Part shown: piece by piece, positions 55,056-64,000 of the stretch | Position numbering within the stretch: the first letter of the stretch is position 1 | Layout of the letters: each line of letters begins with the position of its first letter | Source of the DNA: Tenacibaculum mesophilum | GTDB lineage: Bacteria; Bacteroidota; Bacteroidia; Flavobacteriales; Flavobacteriaceae | Length of the DNA: 64,000 bases | Assembly: GCF_003867075.1 (NCBI RefSeq) | Contig: NZ_CP032544.1 | Location: forward strand, 1,420,001-1,484,000 | Direction of reading: 5' to 3' | The notes under the pieces: generated by a model | The model's input: the letters and a program-made list of their open reading frames with translations, nothing else | Database searches by the model: none | Told to the model about the DNA's origin: nothing | Position numbers and translations under genes: made by a program

Positions 55056-55490
55056 ATGAATTTTAATACACCAACCACCACAGTACTATACTCTATTGAG
55101 GAAGCTATAAAAGCATACCGCAAATTAAGTCAACATAATATCTCAGAAGTTGTACCTAGTATTACTGTAGATCAGGGTTTGATTTTATTATTACTTGAAA
55201 ATAATGACAAGTCACAAACTGAAATTGCCGATTTAATTTTTAAAGACTACGCTTCAATGACACGAATTGTAAAATTGATGATAAAGAAAGATTATCTGAT
55301 AAAATTTACAGACAATGAAGACAAACGAAAAGCTAAATTAGAAATTACAGAAAAAGGAAAAGAAATTATCAAGAAACTAAAGCCTGTAATACAAAAAAAT
55401 AGAAAAACTGCCTTAAATACCATTTCTATTAAAGAGCTAGAACAGCTTTATAAAACCTTAAAAAAAATAACTAAAAATTGTAATCATTAA
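55056..55490 (+). CDS. MarR family transcriptional regulator
   Basis: A 144-aa winged-helix regulator. The recognition region is KSQTEIADLIFKDYASMTRIVKLMIKKDYL, followed by the wing TDNEDKRKAKLEITEKGKEI, which carries the family's D-x-R pattern. It probably binds the two TTGATATATCAA palindromes just upstream and represses itself and the hydrolase gene that begins 2 bases after its stop codon. The inducing ligand is unknown. The hydrolase is frameshifted, so the regulated output may be lost. Confidence 0.93.
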   Translation: MNFNTPTTTVLYSIEEAIKAYRKLSQHNISEVVPSITVDQGLILLLLENNDKSQTEIADLIFKDYASMTRIVKLMIKKDYLIKFTDNEDKRKAKLEITEKGKEIIKKLKPVIQKNRKTALNTISIKELEQLYKTLKKITKNCNH

Positions 55491-55491
55491 A

Positions 55492-56927
55492 ATGAAAAAA
55501 TTAACCTACTTACTTGTACTTATAATAACTTTTTCTTGTACTAATAAAAAACCTACTACTTTTAAAAGTCCAAAAATAACTCAAATTGTAAATTATTTAG
55601 ATTCTTTAGATAGATTTAGTGGAGCTATTTTAATTGCTAAAAACAATAACATTTTATTCAAAAAAGCATACGGTTACGCCCACATAGGTCATAAGATTAA
55701 AAATAATACAGAAACAAAATTCAATCAAGGTTCTATTGGTAAGTCATTTACTGCTGTAGCCATATTACAGTTAATACAAGAAGGAAAATTATCACTTCAA
55801 GACAATATCGGAAAGTTTATTCCAAATTACCCTAATAAAACTGTTAGAGATTCTGTTACAATAGCTCACCTTTTAACACATACAAGTGGACTAACTCATT
55901 TTTTTGTTAGGAAATCTTTCATTGAAGGATCAAAAGATTTATATAGGTTTTCAAAAGATTTTAGCTCTCTTTATGAAAATGAACCAATGGAGTACAAGCC
56001 AGGTGAAACATTTTCATATCGTAATACCAATTACGTTATACTTGGTAGAATTATTGAAGCCATATCTGGTAAAGAATACAATACTTATTTAGAAGATAAT
56101 ATCTATTCTAAAGCTTCTATGAAAAATACTGATAATTATCACTTGGATCATCCTATTGAAAATGCCGCTGAAGGTTATACCGTTTCTGATATTTATCCAA
56201 ATAAACTAAAAATAAACTTTCACACGTATCCCGTAAGAGGTGGTGCTCATGGGGCGGATATACCACCTTAGATGATTTGTATAAGTTTTCTAATGCTTTG
56301 AAAGACTATAAACTACTTAATAAAGAATACACTAAACTATTCACTACTCCTTTAAAAAAAGACAGTTACTATGGTTATGGAATGCAATTTCCAAACCCAA
56401 AAGAAGGTAATATATATGGTCATAGTGGAGGACATTATGGTGTGGGTAGCGAATGGCGAGTTTATAAACAAGAAGGATATACTGTAATAATTCTTGCAAA
56501 TAAAGATGCCAATAAAGGCTTTTTAGATGTACGCTATTTTATAGAAAAAACTATTTCTGGAAACACTCCCAAACTAGACAATTACTTTTTTACCAAAAAG
56601 GTAATTAAAACCTATTTAAATAGTGGCTTTAAAAAAGCTAAAGCCATGATTAAGGGCTCTAAATTTAAGCTTTCAGAAATTGAGCTAAATACTAAAGGTT
56701 ATGAAATGATTAAAAGAGGTTTTTATGAAAAAGCTATTGACTTATTTACACTTGAAGTATTTTTTTTTCCCGAATCATATGACGCATACGACTCTTTAGG
56801 AGAAGCATATATGAAAGATGGACAAATAAGAAAAGCTATAAAAAATTATCAAAAGAGTTTAGAAATAAACCCTGAGAACTTAAATGGAAAGGAGAAGTTA
56901 CGCGAATTATTGGCTATGAATAATTAG
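55492..56927 (+). pseudogene. Serine beta-lactamase-like hydrolase with TPR tail, interrupted by a frameshift
   Basis: Two frames together encode a roughly 477-aa lipoprotein-like serine hydrolase. The first has a signal with Cys (VLIITFSCTNKK), the nucleophile motif GSIGKSF (SxxK) and YRNTNY (YxN), and ends at RGGAHGADIPP*. The second (56277-56927) continues with KFSNALKDY, HSGGHYG (the third motif) and a TPR (AYDSLGEAYMKDGQIRKAIK). One extra G in the run 56251-56254 would give RGGAHGGGYTTLDDLYKFSN and restore one reading frame, as expected for the family. Thus it is a single-base deletion, a slippage variant or a sequencing error. Unbroken it would be a periplasmic esterase or peptidase. 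Confidence 0.85.
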
Positions 56928-56934
56928 CCATAAC

Positions 56935-56962
56935 AAAAACTCCGCCTTTCAGCGGAGTTTTT
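56935..56962. terminator. Bidirectional hairpin terminator
   Basis: AAAAACTCCGC (56935-56945) and GCGGAGTTTTT (56952-56962) form a perfect 11-bp stem with a CTTTCA loop and T-runs on both strands. It lies between the convergent hydrolase and RNA methyltransferase genes, 7 and 5 bases from their stop codons, and should end both transcripts. Confidence 0.92.
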
Positions 56963-56966
56963 ATTT

Positions 56967-58148
56967 TTATTCTTCTTCATCGTTAAATGAAGAATTCTTC
57001 TTTGCTTTTTTACTACCTTCATACAGTTCGTACTTTACAAAACGGCAATCTAAATCTGCATTTTTAAGCGGTATTCTTTTCGACGTTCGTAACCCTACAA
57101 ACTTTAACGCTTGAATATCCGACGTAATTAACCACGCAGTTGAATTTGGATAGTTATTCTTTAAGGTGTCTCCTATTTTTCTGTAAAATTCTTCTACATC
57201 AATATTTAAACGCTCTCCATAAGGCGGATTGAACAAAATTGTAGTTTTACCAAATACTTCTTTTTTAGAATTGAAAAAGTTTACGTGATGTACTCCTATA
57301 AACTCATCCAAATTAGCATTGATAATATTTTGCTGCGCTTTTCTAACTGCCGATGGAGCCTTATCAAACCCCATAATTTTGAAATGAGAACTTCGTATTT
57401 TCTTTAATAACGAATCTTGAATAACAAAGTATAAATCTTCATCATAATCCTTCCAGTTTTCAAAAGCAAAGTGCTTACGGTTGATATTTGCAGGAATTTG
57501 ATTCGCAATCATTGCAGCTTCAATCAAAATAGTTCCTGAACCACACATCGGGTCAATAAAATTTTCTTCCCCTTTATATCCTGAAAGTAAAATTAATCCT
57601 GCTGCCAATACCTCATTAATCGGAGCAATATTCGTAGCACTTCGGTATCCACGTTTGTGTAACGATTCACCTGATGAGTCTAACGAAATAGTTAGCCATT
57701 CTTTGTGAATATGTACATGAACTTTTACATCTGGATATTTTAAATCTACATTCGGACGCTTTTTATACTTATGCATAAAATAATCAGCAATGGCATCCTT
57801 TGATTTTAAGCTAATATAATGTGAATTTGAAGTAAAGTTTTTTGAATTTACTACCGAACCTATCGCAAACGTTCCATCAACATCCAAAAAACGTTCCCAT
57901 TTTACACGTTGAATTGCTTCGTATAAATCTTCTTCATCAAAAATTTTACTGCGTTTAATTGGTTTTAAAATACGAATAGCAGTACGTAAAGCTATATTTG
58001 CTTTGTACATAAAACCTTTATCACCTCTAAAAGTAACACTCCTTACTCCTTCTTTCACTTCCATTGCTCCTAGTTGACGTAACTCATCTGCCAAAACACC
58101 TTCTAAACCTGCCATGGTTATGGCGGTCATTTTAAAATCTTTTTCCAT
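56967..58148 (-). CDS. THUMP-domain class I RNA methyltransferase (RlmL-like)
   Basis: A roughly 393-aa SAM-dependent RNA methyltransferase of the RlmL/RlmK N-terminal type, expected to make N2-methylguanosine in 23S rRNA. The start at 58148 (MEKDFKMTAITMAGLEGVLA) fits the family better than an ATG six codons upstream. A ferredoxin-like and THUMP region (about 5-155) is followed by the MTase with NFIDPMCGSGTILIEA (motif I) and the catalytic NPPYGERL. A Lys/Ser-rich tail ends in NDEEE. A housekeeping gene, divergent from the next methyltransferase gene. Confidence 0.92.
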   Translation of the reverse strand: MEKDFKMTAITMAGLEGVLADELRQLGAMEVKEGVRSVTFRGDKGFMYKANIALRTAIRILKPIKRSKIFDEEDLYEAIQRVKWERFLDVDGTFAIGSVVNSKNFTSNSHYISLKSKDAIADYFMHKYKKRPNVDLKYPDVKVHVHIHKEWLTISLDSSGESLHKRGYRSATNIAPINEVLAAGLILLSGYKGEENFIDPMCGSGTILIEAAMIANQIPANINRKHFAFENWKDYDEDLYFVIQDSLLKKIRSSHFKIMGFDKAPSAVRKAQQNIINANLDEFIGVHHVNFFNSKKEVFGKTTILFNPPYGERLNIDVEEFYRKIGDTLKNNYPNSTAWLITSDIQALKFVGLRTSKRIPLKNADLDCRFVKYELYEGSKKAKKNSSFNDEEE

Positions 58149-58261
58149 GTAACTGTAAAATTTCATTGCAAAAGTACAGCTAATTTTGGGTTGTTATGAA
58201 TCTTTTCTACTTTGAATGTAAAAAACGTAAGTTTTGCGTATTTTTGCAGACCTTTATAATT

Positions 58262-58987
58262 ATGAATACAACAGATTGGTTTACTTCGTGGTTTAACACA
58301 CCATACTATCATATTTTATACAAGCATAGAAACGATGCCGATGCACAGTTTTTTATGCGTAATATCACTTCTTTCTTACAACTGCCTAAGTTAAGTCGTA
58401 TTGCTGATTTACCCTGTGGAAAAGGACGTCATGCAGTATACTTAAACTCGTTAGGATATGACGTTGTGGGTGGTGATTTAAGTAAAAATAGTATTAAACA
58501 TGCCAAACAGTTTGAGAATGACACGCTTCATTTTGAAGTTTGGGATATGCGAGAGCCTATTGAAAGTAAATATGATGCTATATTTAATCTCTTTACTAGT
58601 TTTGGTTATTTTGAAGATGATAACGAAGACATTGCTGTTTTAAAAAGTATTAAAAACGGATTAAAAGAAAACGGTGTATTTGTCTTGGACTTTTTAAATG
58701 TTGAAAAAGTAAAAAATACACTTATAAAAGAAGAAATAAAAACTATTGATGGTATTGAGTTTAATATTAAAAAAGAAATTAAAGACGGATTTATATTAAA
58801 ACATATTTCTTTTACAGCTGAAGGAAAATCACACTCGTATACAGAGCGTGTAAAATTTTTAACTTTAGAAAAACTACAATCATATTTTAATAGTGTCAAT
58901 TTACAAATAACACATGTTTTTGGCGATTACAGTCTTAATGAGTTTAATTCACAATCTTCTGATCGCTTAATTATTGTTGCTAAATGA
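58262..58987 (+). CDS. Class I SAM-dependent methyltransferase
   Basis: About 241 aa from the ATG at 58262 (MNTTDWFTSWFNTPYYHILY); a longer frame from 58196 adds residues unlike the family. Motif I is IADLPCGKGRHAVYL, then VVGGDLS (post-I acidic) and FNLFTSFGYF. The N-terminal WF.SWFdtpyYh.LYkhR pattern is common in Bacteroidetes methyltransferases of unknown substrate. Its stop overlaps the start of the ZIP gene (ATGA), so the two are co-translated. Substrate unknown. Confidence 0.9.
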   Translation: MNTTDWFTSWFNTPYYHILYKHRNDADAQFFMRNITSFLQLPKLSRIADLPCGKGRHAVYLNSLGYDVVGGDLSKNSIKHAKQFENDTLHFEVWDMREPIESKYDAIFNLFTSFGYFEDDNEDIAVLKSIKNGLKENGVFVLDFLNVEKVKNTLIKEEIKTIDGIEFNIKKEIKDGFILKHISFTAEGKSHSYTERVKFLTLEKLQSYFNSVNLQITHVFGDYSLNEFNSQSSDRLIIVAK

Positions 58988-59673
58988 GTTACTTTTTACT
59001 AATTGTCTCTGTTTTAGTAGGTGTTTTATTCGTTTTTACACTAAAACCTAGTAAAACCTTCGTTCGCTTATTATTAGCATTTAGTGGCGCTTATTTACTT
59101 TCAGTAACTATCTTACATTTATTGCCAGAAGTATATCTCTACACTAATAACACAAGATTAGTTGGTATTTTAATTTTAGTGGGAATCATCATTCAATCGG
59201 TATTAGAGTCTTTTTCTAAAGGTGCTGAACACGGACATATACATTTACATTCTGACTCGTCTAAGTTTCCTTGGTTATTATTTATTAGTTTGTGTGTACA
59301 CGCTTTTTCAGAAGGATTACCTATTCATCATGCAGATGACAACTTATTATGGGCTATTGTTGTACACAAAATTCCTATTGCAATAGTTTTAACTACCTTC
59401 TTATTACATGCTAAGTATTCTAAAAAAACAGTCTTTTTATTTTTAACCTTATTTGCATTAATGAGTCCCTTAGGTATTTTAGTATCTAACAACGTTCTTT
59501 TAGTAAAACAATACCATACAGAAATTACAGCTTTAATAGTTGGAGTGTTTTTACATATTTCAACCATCATTCTTTTTGAAAGCACGGAAAACCATAAATT
59601 CAACTACCAAAAGTTTGCTGCTATTATTTTAGGAATATTGTTAACTATCTTCTCTATGCACCAACCCCATTGA
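58984..59673 (+). CDS. ZIP family metal transporter
   Basis: A 229-aa inner-membrane protein with about eight hydrophobic segments. ZIP features include SVTILHLLPEVYLY in TM2, a His-rich loop (EHGHIHLHSD), the metal-path TM4 motif HAFSEGLPIHH and TM5 HKIPIAIVLT. ZIP proteins bring zinc, iron or manganese into the cytoplasm. It is translationally coupled to the preceding methyltransferase. Its last 33 bases overlap the 3' end of the convergent cupin gene. Confidence 0.92.
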   Translation: MSYFLLIVSVLVGVLFVFTLKPSKTFVRLLLAFSGAYLLSVTILHLLPEVYLYTNNTRLVGILILVGIIIQSVLESFSKGAEHGHIHLHSDSSKFPWLLFISLCVHAFSEGLPIHHADDNLLWAIVVHKIPIAIVLTTFLLHAKYSKKTVFLFLTLFALMSPLGILVSNNVLLVKQYHTEITALIVGVFLHISTIILFESTENHKFNYQKFAAIILGILLTIFSMHQPH

Positions 59674-60009
59674 GAAAGCAGGTAAACAAACTGCTAAATA
59701 CTCACAGGGTTCTGTAAATGGGTTAGAATATTGAACACGTGTCTTTTTTTCAATTTTAATCGATTGTCCTGCTTCTAACACCACAATTTCACCATCAATA
59801 TTAAATTGCTTTTTTCCTTTGATTATATAAGTATATTCTTCAAATTCTGGTGTTTGAAAAGGCTCACTCCAGCCTGGAGGTGCTATCATGTATGCTATAC
59901 TTACTTTTGAATTTCCATCAGTAGCATTTCCAAAATGCTCTTCAATTAATTTTCCATCAGTCGTTGGTACTACAAACGGGCTTTTTTGAATCTTATATTT
60001 TTTACTCAT
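59641..60009 (-). CDS. Cupin domain protein
   Basis: A 122-aa single-domain cupin. The core strands run from VSIAYMIAPPGWSEPFQTPEFEEYTYIIKGKKQFNIDGEIVVLEAGQSI to YSNPFTEPCEYLAVCLPAFS. The usual two metal-binding His of cupin motif 1 are not clear (PEFEEYTYIIKG keeps the Glu), so metal binding is uncertain. Function is unknown; the family includes small-molecule binding and isomerase members. It overlaps the ZIP gene by 33 bases tail to tail. Confidence 0.85.
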   Translation of the reverse strand: MSKKYKIQKSPFVVPTTDGKLIEEHFGNATDGNSKVSIAYMIAPPGWSEPFQTPEFEEYTYIIKGKKQFNIDGEIVVLEAGQSIKIEKKTRVQYSNPFTEPCEYLAVCLPAFSMGLVHREDS

Positions 60010-60289
60010 AAGTATTCTATTTATTATTATTTTTAGATTGGACTCAAATAACTTTTCGATTTATAGCTTAAAATTGTCTGTTCTTAAAATATATAAAAAC
60101 ACTTGAAAGAAATTTTCTTAGTATGCAAAATAAATTTAATAGATAATTTAGCGATAAATCTTTTATAAATAACAATAACTAAAATAAAAAACTGTGTGTT
60201 AAATTATCAATCATAATATTACAATGTATTAATAATAAATAAAAAATAGAGTTAACTAAAACTGAAATGTTTGAAGATAAGTAAAATGA

Positions 60290-60499
60290 AACTTCTCTTT
60301 TGTTAAAGTTTTTGGACACCCTGTTATAATTACAATTTTACAACACTTATTTAAAATTAATTCTTGTGCCTGTCGAGATTTAGTTAACAAGGTTGGGTTG
60401 GTTCAACCTTCAGCCTCACAACATTTAAAAGAACTAAAACAATTAGGTTTAATTAAAGAAATTATAGAAGGGAATGAGCATTTCTTACCATATTCATAA
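60290..60499 (+). pseudogene. Decayed ArsR family regulator fragment
   Basis: A 69-codon frame with no start codon reads KVFGHPVIITILQHL, then NSCACRDLVNKVGLVQPSAS and QHLKELKQLGLIKEIIEGNE. This is the winged-helix core of ArsR regulators (LGHPARIAIL ... CVCGDLV ... QSTVSQHLKELK.AGLI). The family's N-terminal 15-20 residues are out of frame or lost behind a TGA at 60287-60289, and the C-terminus ends early. It is therefore a remnant, not a working gene. Confidence 0.75.
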
Positions 60500-61138
60500 A
60501 GAAAACTCCTGCTAAAAATTATCTTTATTAATTCATATTATCTCAATAAACCTATATAATAATAAAACCATCACAAGTAAGCTTAGCATTATAGGAATTA
60601 AATAAATATGGGATACCTGTGAAGAAGGTATTTATAATGATTTTTTTGTTATTCATGAGGATGGGAAACTACAACGCTTTTTCCTGTATTTGCTGAAACT
60701 TTGAAAAACTCAGGTTTTTAAATAAAGATAATTTCAAAAAAAATGAAAATCCTGTTTACGATATTAAGTATACTACCAACCACCAACAAAGGGTATAGAG
60801 CAAATGGTGAACGACACCCTCATAGTTGGACTATTGTTGACAAAAACGACTTGATAAACTGGATATTGACAAAATAAATACTGATTATAGCAATTATTAC
60901 AAGACTTCCTCGATTACTTCTTTTAACTTAATTGGATTCTTATAATATTAATATGTTTACAAGCTCTAGTAACAACTTCATCATTAACAATTAGAACTTC
61001 ACACAGAGAGTACTTTGACTCTCTATTCTTATAAATTTTCAAAAAAACAGATACTAAAAGTGCTAAAATCTTACTACTTTACACAACTAAAGTCTAGATT
61101 AAACGTATCTTTAAACTTTAATCGCAAATAATATTAAT
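60500..61138. other. Intergenic region with decayed coding sequence
   Basis: About 640 bases without an intact gene between the ArsR remnant and the hexosaminidase gene. Apart from the short hydrolase-like fragment at 60743-60877 I see no readable frame. The final 100 bases must carry the promoter of the hexosaminidase operon; I could not pick out its boxes. Confidence 0.5.
60743..60877 (+). pseudogene. Possible remnant of an alpha/beta-hydrolase C-terminus
   Basis: A 44-codon frame from an ATG reads ...TNKGYRANGERHPHSWTIVD then KNDLINWILTK and stop. The H-x-W...D..I.W.L pattern resembles the C-terminal end of esterase or depolymerase-type alpha/beta-hydrolases, where the His is catalytic. 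The upstream sequence (60600-60742) does not read as a complete protein in any frame. I infer a decayed gene; the match is short and could be chance. Confidence 0.3.
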
Positions 61139-63037
61139 ATGAATTTAAGAGGAGTTGTTTTTTTTATTTTTATACTCTCAAACTATTTGGCTTTTGCTAA
61201 TGATACAATTATAAAATACCTACTTTTTACACCTCAAAAAATATCTATTAAGAAAAATACTATTGCTGTAGAACAAGCACAAATAATGTTTTTAGATAAT
61301 TTTTTAAAAACAAGTAATAATGAAGCCTTTACAGGTAAACATATTATACAAACTAACAGAGGAAATTTTAAAGTTTGTTTTGAAATAGATAATAGTCTTC
61401 CAAATATAGATGCATATGAGCTAGAACTTAAAGCTTCAGAAATTAATTTATCTGCTAAAAATATAAGTGCTTTACGTTATGGTAAACAAACTTTAAACCA
61501 ATTAATATCTTACGCTAAAGATAAGCACAACTCATTGCCTACCCTTAAAATTAGTGATTGGGCTGATTTTGAAAAGAGAGGTTACATGTTAGATATAAGT
61601 CGGAACAAAGTACCTAAAATGGAAAGTTTATATCAGTTAATAGATCAATTAGCAATATGGCGAATTAACGAGTTACAACTTTATACAGAACATACTTTTG
61701 CTTATCGTAATCATCCCATTGTATGGAAAAATGCGAGTCCGCTTACAGCCAGCCAAATTCAACAACTCGATTTTTATTGTTTAAAAAAAGGAATAGATTT
61801 AGTACCTAACCAAAATTCTTTTGGACATATGGAAAATTGGTTAAAACATGATGAATACTTAAGTTTAAGTGAGTGTGAAACCAATTGTAAAACAAAATGG
61901 GGTAATAAAAAAAGGACTGCCCTCGCCCCTACAAACCCTGAATCATTTAAATTAATACAAGAGTTATATGCAGAGCTTTTACCCAACTTTTCTAGCAATT
62001 ATGCTAATATAGGAGGTGATGAAACTTTAGAGTTAGGTTTAGGTAAATCAAAATCATTATGCGACTCTATTGGTAAAGGAAAAGTATATTTAAATTTTTT
62101 AAAAAAGTTAAACACTGAGATTATAAAAAATGGAAAAAAAACTCAGTTTTGGGGTGATATTGTACTAAATCATCCTAAATTAATAAAGGATATTCCTAAA
62201 AATATGACTGCTTTAGTTTGGGGTTACGATGCTACTTATCCTTTCGATAAAAATTTAGCTAAATTCCATAAAGCTAACTTAAATTTTTACGTGTGCCCTG
62301 GTACGTCTAGTTGGCGTTCTGAAATTGGTAGAAACGCCAATGCCTTTATAAATCTTAAAAAAGCTGCAGTAGCAGGAAAAAAATATAAAGCCAAAGGTTA
62401 TCTCATAACAGATTGGGGAGATTTTGGGCATTTTCAACCAAAATCTGTCAGTTATCCCTCCTTAATTTTAGGAGCTAATTATGCATGGAATTACTCTGAT
62501 AAAACAGAAAAAAATTTAGCCTTTCTTTTAAACAAGTTTGTATTTAAAGATGCTACAGGTTATGCTGCCAAAGCTGTCTTAACTTTAGGAAATTCTTACT
62601 TAAAAGCTAAAATACCTGAAGGAAATGCTAACGCTTTTCATTTAATGATTAGACGATTTAGATGGACTATAAAAGGACATTACCAAACCAAACATATTAC
62701 CAAAAGTGGTTTATTAGCTTCTAAAGTTGAAATTAAAAAAGGACTCGCATTATTACATAAAGCACAACCAACAGCTTTAGATTCTTTAATCGTTATTAAA
62801 GAACTAGAACAAGCTTCTAAACTGGCTCTTTTTGGAATTGATTTAGGTTTAGCAAGATTAACAGCTAAAAATACGGCTACAAAAAATATTCCACAGAAAA
62901 AAAGAAAGGAATTAGCTTCTGAACTTACAACTTTAATAGAAAACCATAAAACAATTTGGTTACTTAGAAACCGAAAAGGAGGGCTACAAGATTCTACCGA
63001 AAAACTAGAAGACTTACTAAATTATTTAAAAGGATGA
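61139..63037 (+). CDS. GH20 family beta-N-acetylhexosaminidase
   Basis: A 632-aa exported glycosidase (signal MNLRGVVFFIFILSNYLAFA). A GH20b-like N-terminal domain (about 25-130) is followed by the TIM barrel starting RGYMLDISRNKVPKMESLYQ, with LQLYTEHTFAYRNHPIVW, the catalytic pair D294-E295 in NIGGDETLELGLG, and ALVWGYDATYPF. It should remove terminal GlcNAc or GalNAc from glycans or chitin fragments, probably in the periplasm. The C-terminal 130 residues are helical and unassigned. Its stop overlaps the ATG of a sugar acetyltransferase gene. Confidence 0.93.
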   Translation: MNLRGVVFFIFILSNYLAFANDTIIKYLLFTPQKISIKKNTIAVEQAQIMFLDNFLKTSNNEAFTGKHIIQTNRGNFKVCFEIDNSLPNIDAYELELKASEINLSAKNISALRYGKQTLNQLISYAKDKHNSLPTLKISDWADFEKRGYMLDISRNKVPKMESLYQLIDQLAIWRINELQLYTEHTFAYRNHPIVWKNASPLTASQIQQLDFYCLKKGIDLVPNQNSFGHMENWLKHDEYLSLSECETNCKTKWGNKKRTALAPTNPESFKLIQELYAELLPNFSSNYANIGGDETLELGLGKSKSLCDSIGKGKVYLNFLKKLNTEIIKNGKKTQFWGDIVLNHPKLIKDIPKNMTALVWGYDATYPFDKNLAKFHKANLNFYVCPGTSSWRSEIGRNANAFINLKKAAVAGKKYKAKGYLITDWGDFGHFQPKSVSYPSLILGANYAWNYSDKTEKNLAFLLNKFVFKDATGYAAKAVLTLGNSYLKAKIPEGNANAFHLMIRRFRWTIKGHYQTKHITKSGLLASKVEIKKGLALLHKAQPTALDSLIVIKELEQASKLALFGIDLGLARLTAKNTATKNIPQKKRKELASELTTLIENHKTIWLLRNRKGGLQDSTEKLEDLLNYLKG

Positions 63038-63612
63038 CAGAAAAACAAAAAATGCTAAATGGTGACTACTATAATTCAAGAGATCCTGAATTAATTAAAG
63101 TTTACCACAAAGCCAGAAAGTTATTAAAAGAATATAATTTCTTAAATTCAGAGTTAACACTAGAACGAGATAGAATTTTATCTGAACTCTTTGCTTCAAA
63201 AGGTAATGGAGTTTGGATAGAAACGCCTTTTTTTTGTGATTATGGTGAAAATATTTCTATAGGAGAAAATACTTTTATAAACACTAACTGTATGTTTTTA
63301 GACAATAATAAAATTACCATTGGTAAAAATTGTTTAATAGCTCCTTATGTACAAATTTATACCGCTACACACCCCATAAAAGCTTCTGATCGTATTATTA
63401 ACTCCAATAACACAACTCATTATCTAACTTCAACCAAACCAGTAACTATTGGAGATAATGTTTGGATTGGTGGTAATTCTATAATTTTTCCTGGAGTATC
63501 TATTGGAAATAATGTAACTATTGGTGCTGGTAGTACTGTTACTAAAAACATCCCCAGTGATGTGCTGGCTTTCGGCAACCCATGTGAAATAAGAAAAAAG
63601 TTAGATAGTTAA
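63034..63612 (+). CDS. Maltose/galactoside O-acetyltransferase family protein
   Basis: A 192-aa sugar O-acetyltransferase. An N-terminal Mac domain (MTEKQKMLNGDYYNSRDPEL) precedes a left-handed beta-helix of hexapeptide repeats (ISIGENTFINTNCMFLDNNK, VTIGDNVWIGGNSIIFPGVS, IGNNVTIGAGSTVT) and the final IPSDVLAFGNPCEIRKKL. The catalytic His is probably in YTATHPI near residue 109. It transfers acetyl from acetyl-CoA to a sugar hydroxyl. It overlaps the hexosaminidase gene by 4 bases, suggesting a role on the released amino sugar (inference). Confidence 0.93.
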   Translation: MTEKQKMLNGDYYNSRDPELIKVYHKARKLLKEYNFLNSELTLERDRILSELFASKGNGVWIETPFFCDYGENISIGENTFINTNCMFLDNNKITIGKNCLIAPYVQIYTATHPIKASDRIINSNNTTHYLTSTKPVTIGDNVWIGGNSIIFPGVSIGNNVTIGAGSTVTKNIPSDVLAFGNPCEIRKKLDS

Positions 63613-63639
63613 CTATTAAAAAATAAAGAAGTTTATTCC

Positions 63640-64000
63640 TTAATATATTACGAAATCAATATTTTCAATATCTGATCCTCTAAAAGCTCCAGTAATACTA
63701 TCTTCTAATTTTTGAGGTAAAGTTACCTTTTTTAACTTTTTGCTATCCTTAAAGGAGTCGCTCCCTAAGGTTGTTATGTGCTCTGGAATTGTAAGTTCTT
63801 CAAAATTATTTTCAGCAAAACAATCATTACATAATTTAGTGACCGATTTTGGTAAATCTATACTCGTAAGTGCATTTCCTACAAAGCAAAACATATGAAT
63901 TGTTGTTAATGATCCTTTTATAATGAGTTTTTCAATTTTATTTCTTCCAAAAGCTCCACCTCTTATTTCTGTAACTTTTGACGGTATAACTAACTCTTTA
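63640..64000 (-). CDS. BspA-like leucine-rich repeat protein, partial (3' end only)
   Basis: The frame is open to the edge of the window, so only the last 119 or so residues are seen. They are LRR_5/BspA-type repeats of about 23 residues: LVIPSKVTEIRGGAFGRNKI, LTSIDLPKSVTKLCNDCFAE, LTIPEHITTLGSDSFKDSKK and LKKVTLPQKLEDSITGAF. Such proteins are often surface adhesins or anti-adhesion proteins; localisation cannot be judged without the N-terminus. It is convergent with the acetyltransferase gene, 27 bases apart. Confidence 0.85.
   Translation of the reverse strand, partial: KELVIPSKVTEIRGGAFGRNKIEKLIIKGSLTTIHMFCFVGNALTSIDLPKSVTKLCNDCFAENNFEELTIPEHITTLGSDSFKDSKKLKKVTLPQKLEDSITGAFRGSDIENIDFVIY

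Noticed and set aside
1..64000. tRNA, rRNA and riboswitch genes
   Set aside because: I found no cloverleaf with a TTCGA arm in a convincing context, no rRNA signature and no recognisable riboswitch core. TTCGA strings in the intergenic repeats are part of other palindromes.

Overview
The window looks like chromosomal DNA of a marine Flavobacteriaceae bacterium, probably close to Tenacibaculum or Polaribacter (inference). The reasons are the very AT-rich sequence, weak Shine-Dalgarno signals, a SusC/SusD pair with a hybrid two-component-like regulator, PorP/SprF and gliding-motility type C-terminal sorting proteins of the type IX secretion system (T9SS), and many intergenic 'GTCATTTCGA...' repeats.

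Region 1 (1-16.7 kb) is an accessory island. Two coiled-coil proteins of unknown function, one with a helix-turn-helix-like start, and a SMI1/KNR4 protein lie left of a type I restriction-modification operon: hsdM, rhuM, hsdS, a PrrC-like anticodon nuclease gene, hsdR. Four more genes follow on the same strand: a small conserved hypothetical, a PD-(D/E)XK nuclease-like protein and two GIY-YIG proteins. hsdS carries four perfect 12-bp repeats (TTEL x4) between its two target recognition domains. Clusters of GTGTACA motifs occur at both ends of the island (588-709 and 15096-15175), and repeat-packed non-coding DNA flanks it (1.3-2.9 kb and 15.2-16.7 kb).

Region 2 (16.7-28.7 kb, minus strand) is a phosphate-ester utilisation locus built like a polysaccharide utilisation locus: regulator, SusC, SusD, a PLC-like/alkaline phosphatase fusion and a calcineurin-like phosphoesterase. 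The regulator has the full hybrid two-component layout but lacks the phospho-acceptor histidine. A 21-bp-spaced direct repeat upstream of susC is a candidate operator.

Region 3 (28.9-46.4 kb) is the least familiar part. A minus-strand operon encodes a 119-aa protein, a 148-aa exported protein, a 1239-aa protein, a DNase I-like EEP-fold protein and a roughly 3580-aa protein with LysM-like modules. On the plus strand, at each end of this operon, sits a small gene (58 and 55 codons) for a double-glycine-leader, cysteine-containing peptide. The two small genes share an upstream motif at almost the same distance from the start codon, and each is followed by a hairpin.

Region 4 (46.4-54.3 kb, minus strand) is a three-gene surface-protein operon: a 1916-aa collagen-like protein with about 39 tandem repeats, a type B T9SS-sorted protein and a PorP/SprF protein.

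Region 5 (54.3-64 kb) is mixed: an IS3-family transposase remnant, a MarR regulator with two palindromic operators, a frameshifted serine beta-lactamase-like hydrolase, an RlmL-like RNA methyltransferase, a small methyltransferase, a ZIP transporter, a cupin protein, decayed ArsR and hydrolase fragments, a GH20 hexosaminidase with a sugar O-acetyltransferase, and the 3' part of a BspA-like leucine-rich-repeat gene that runs off the window.
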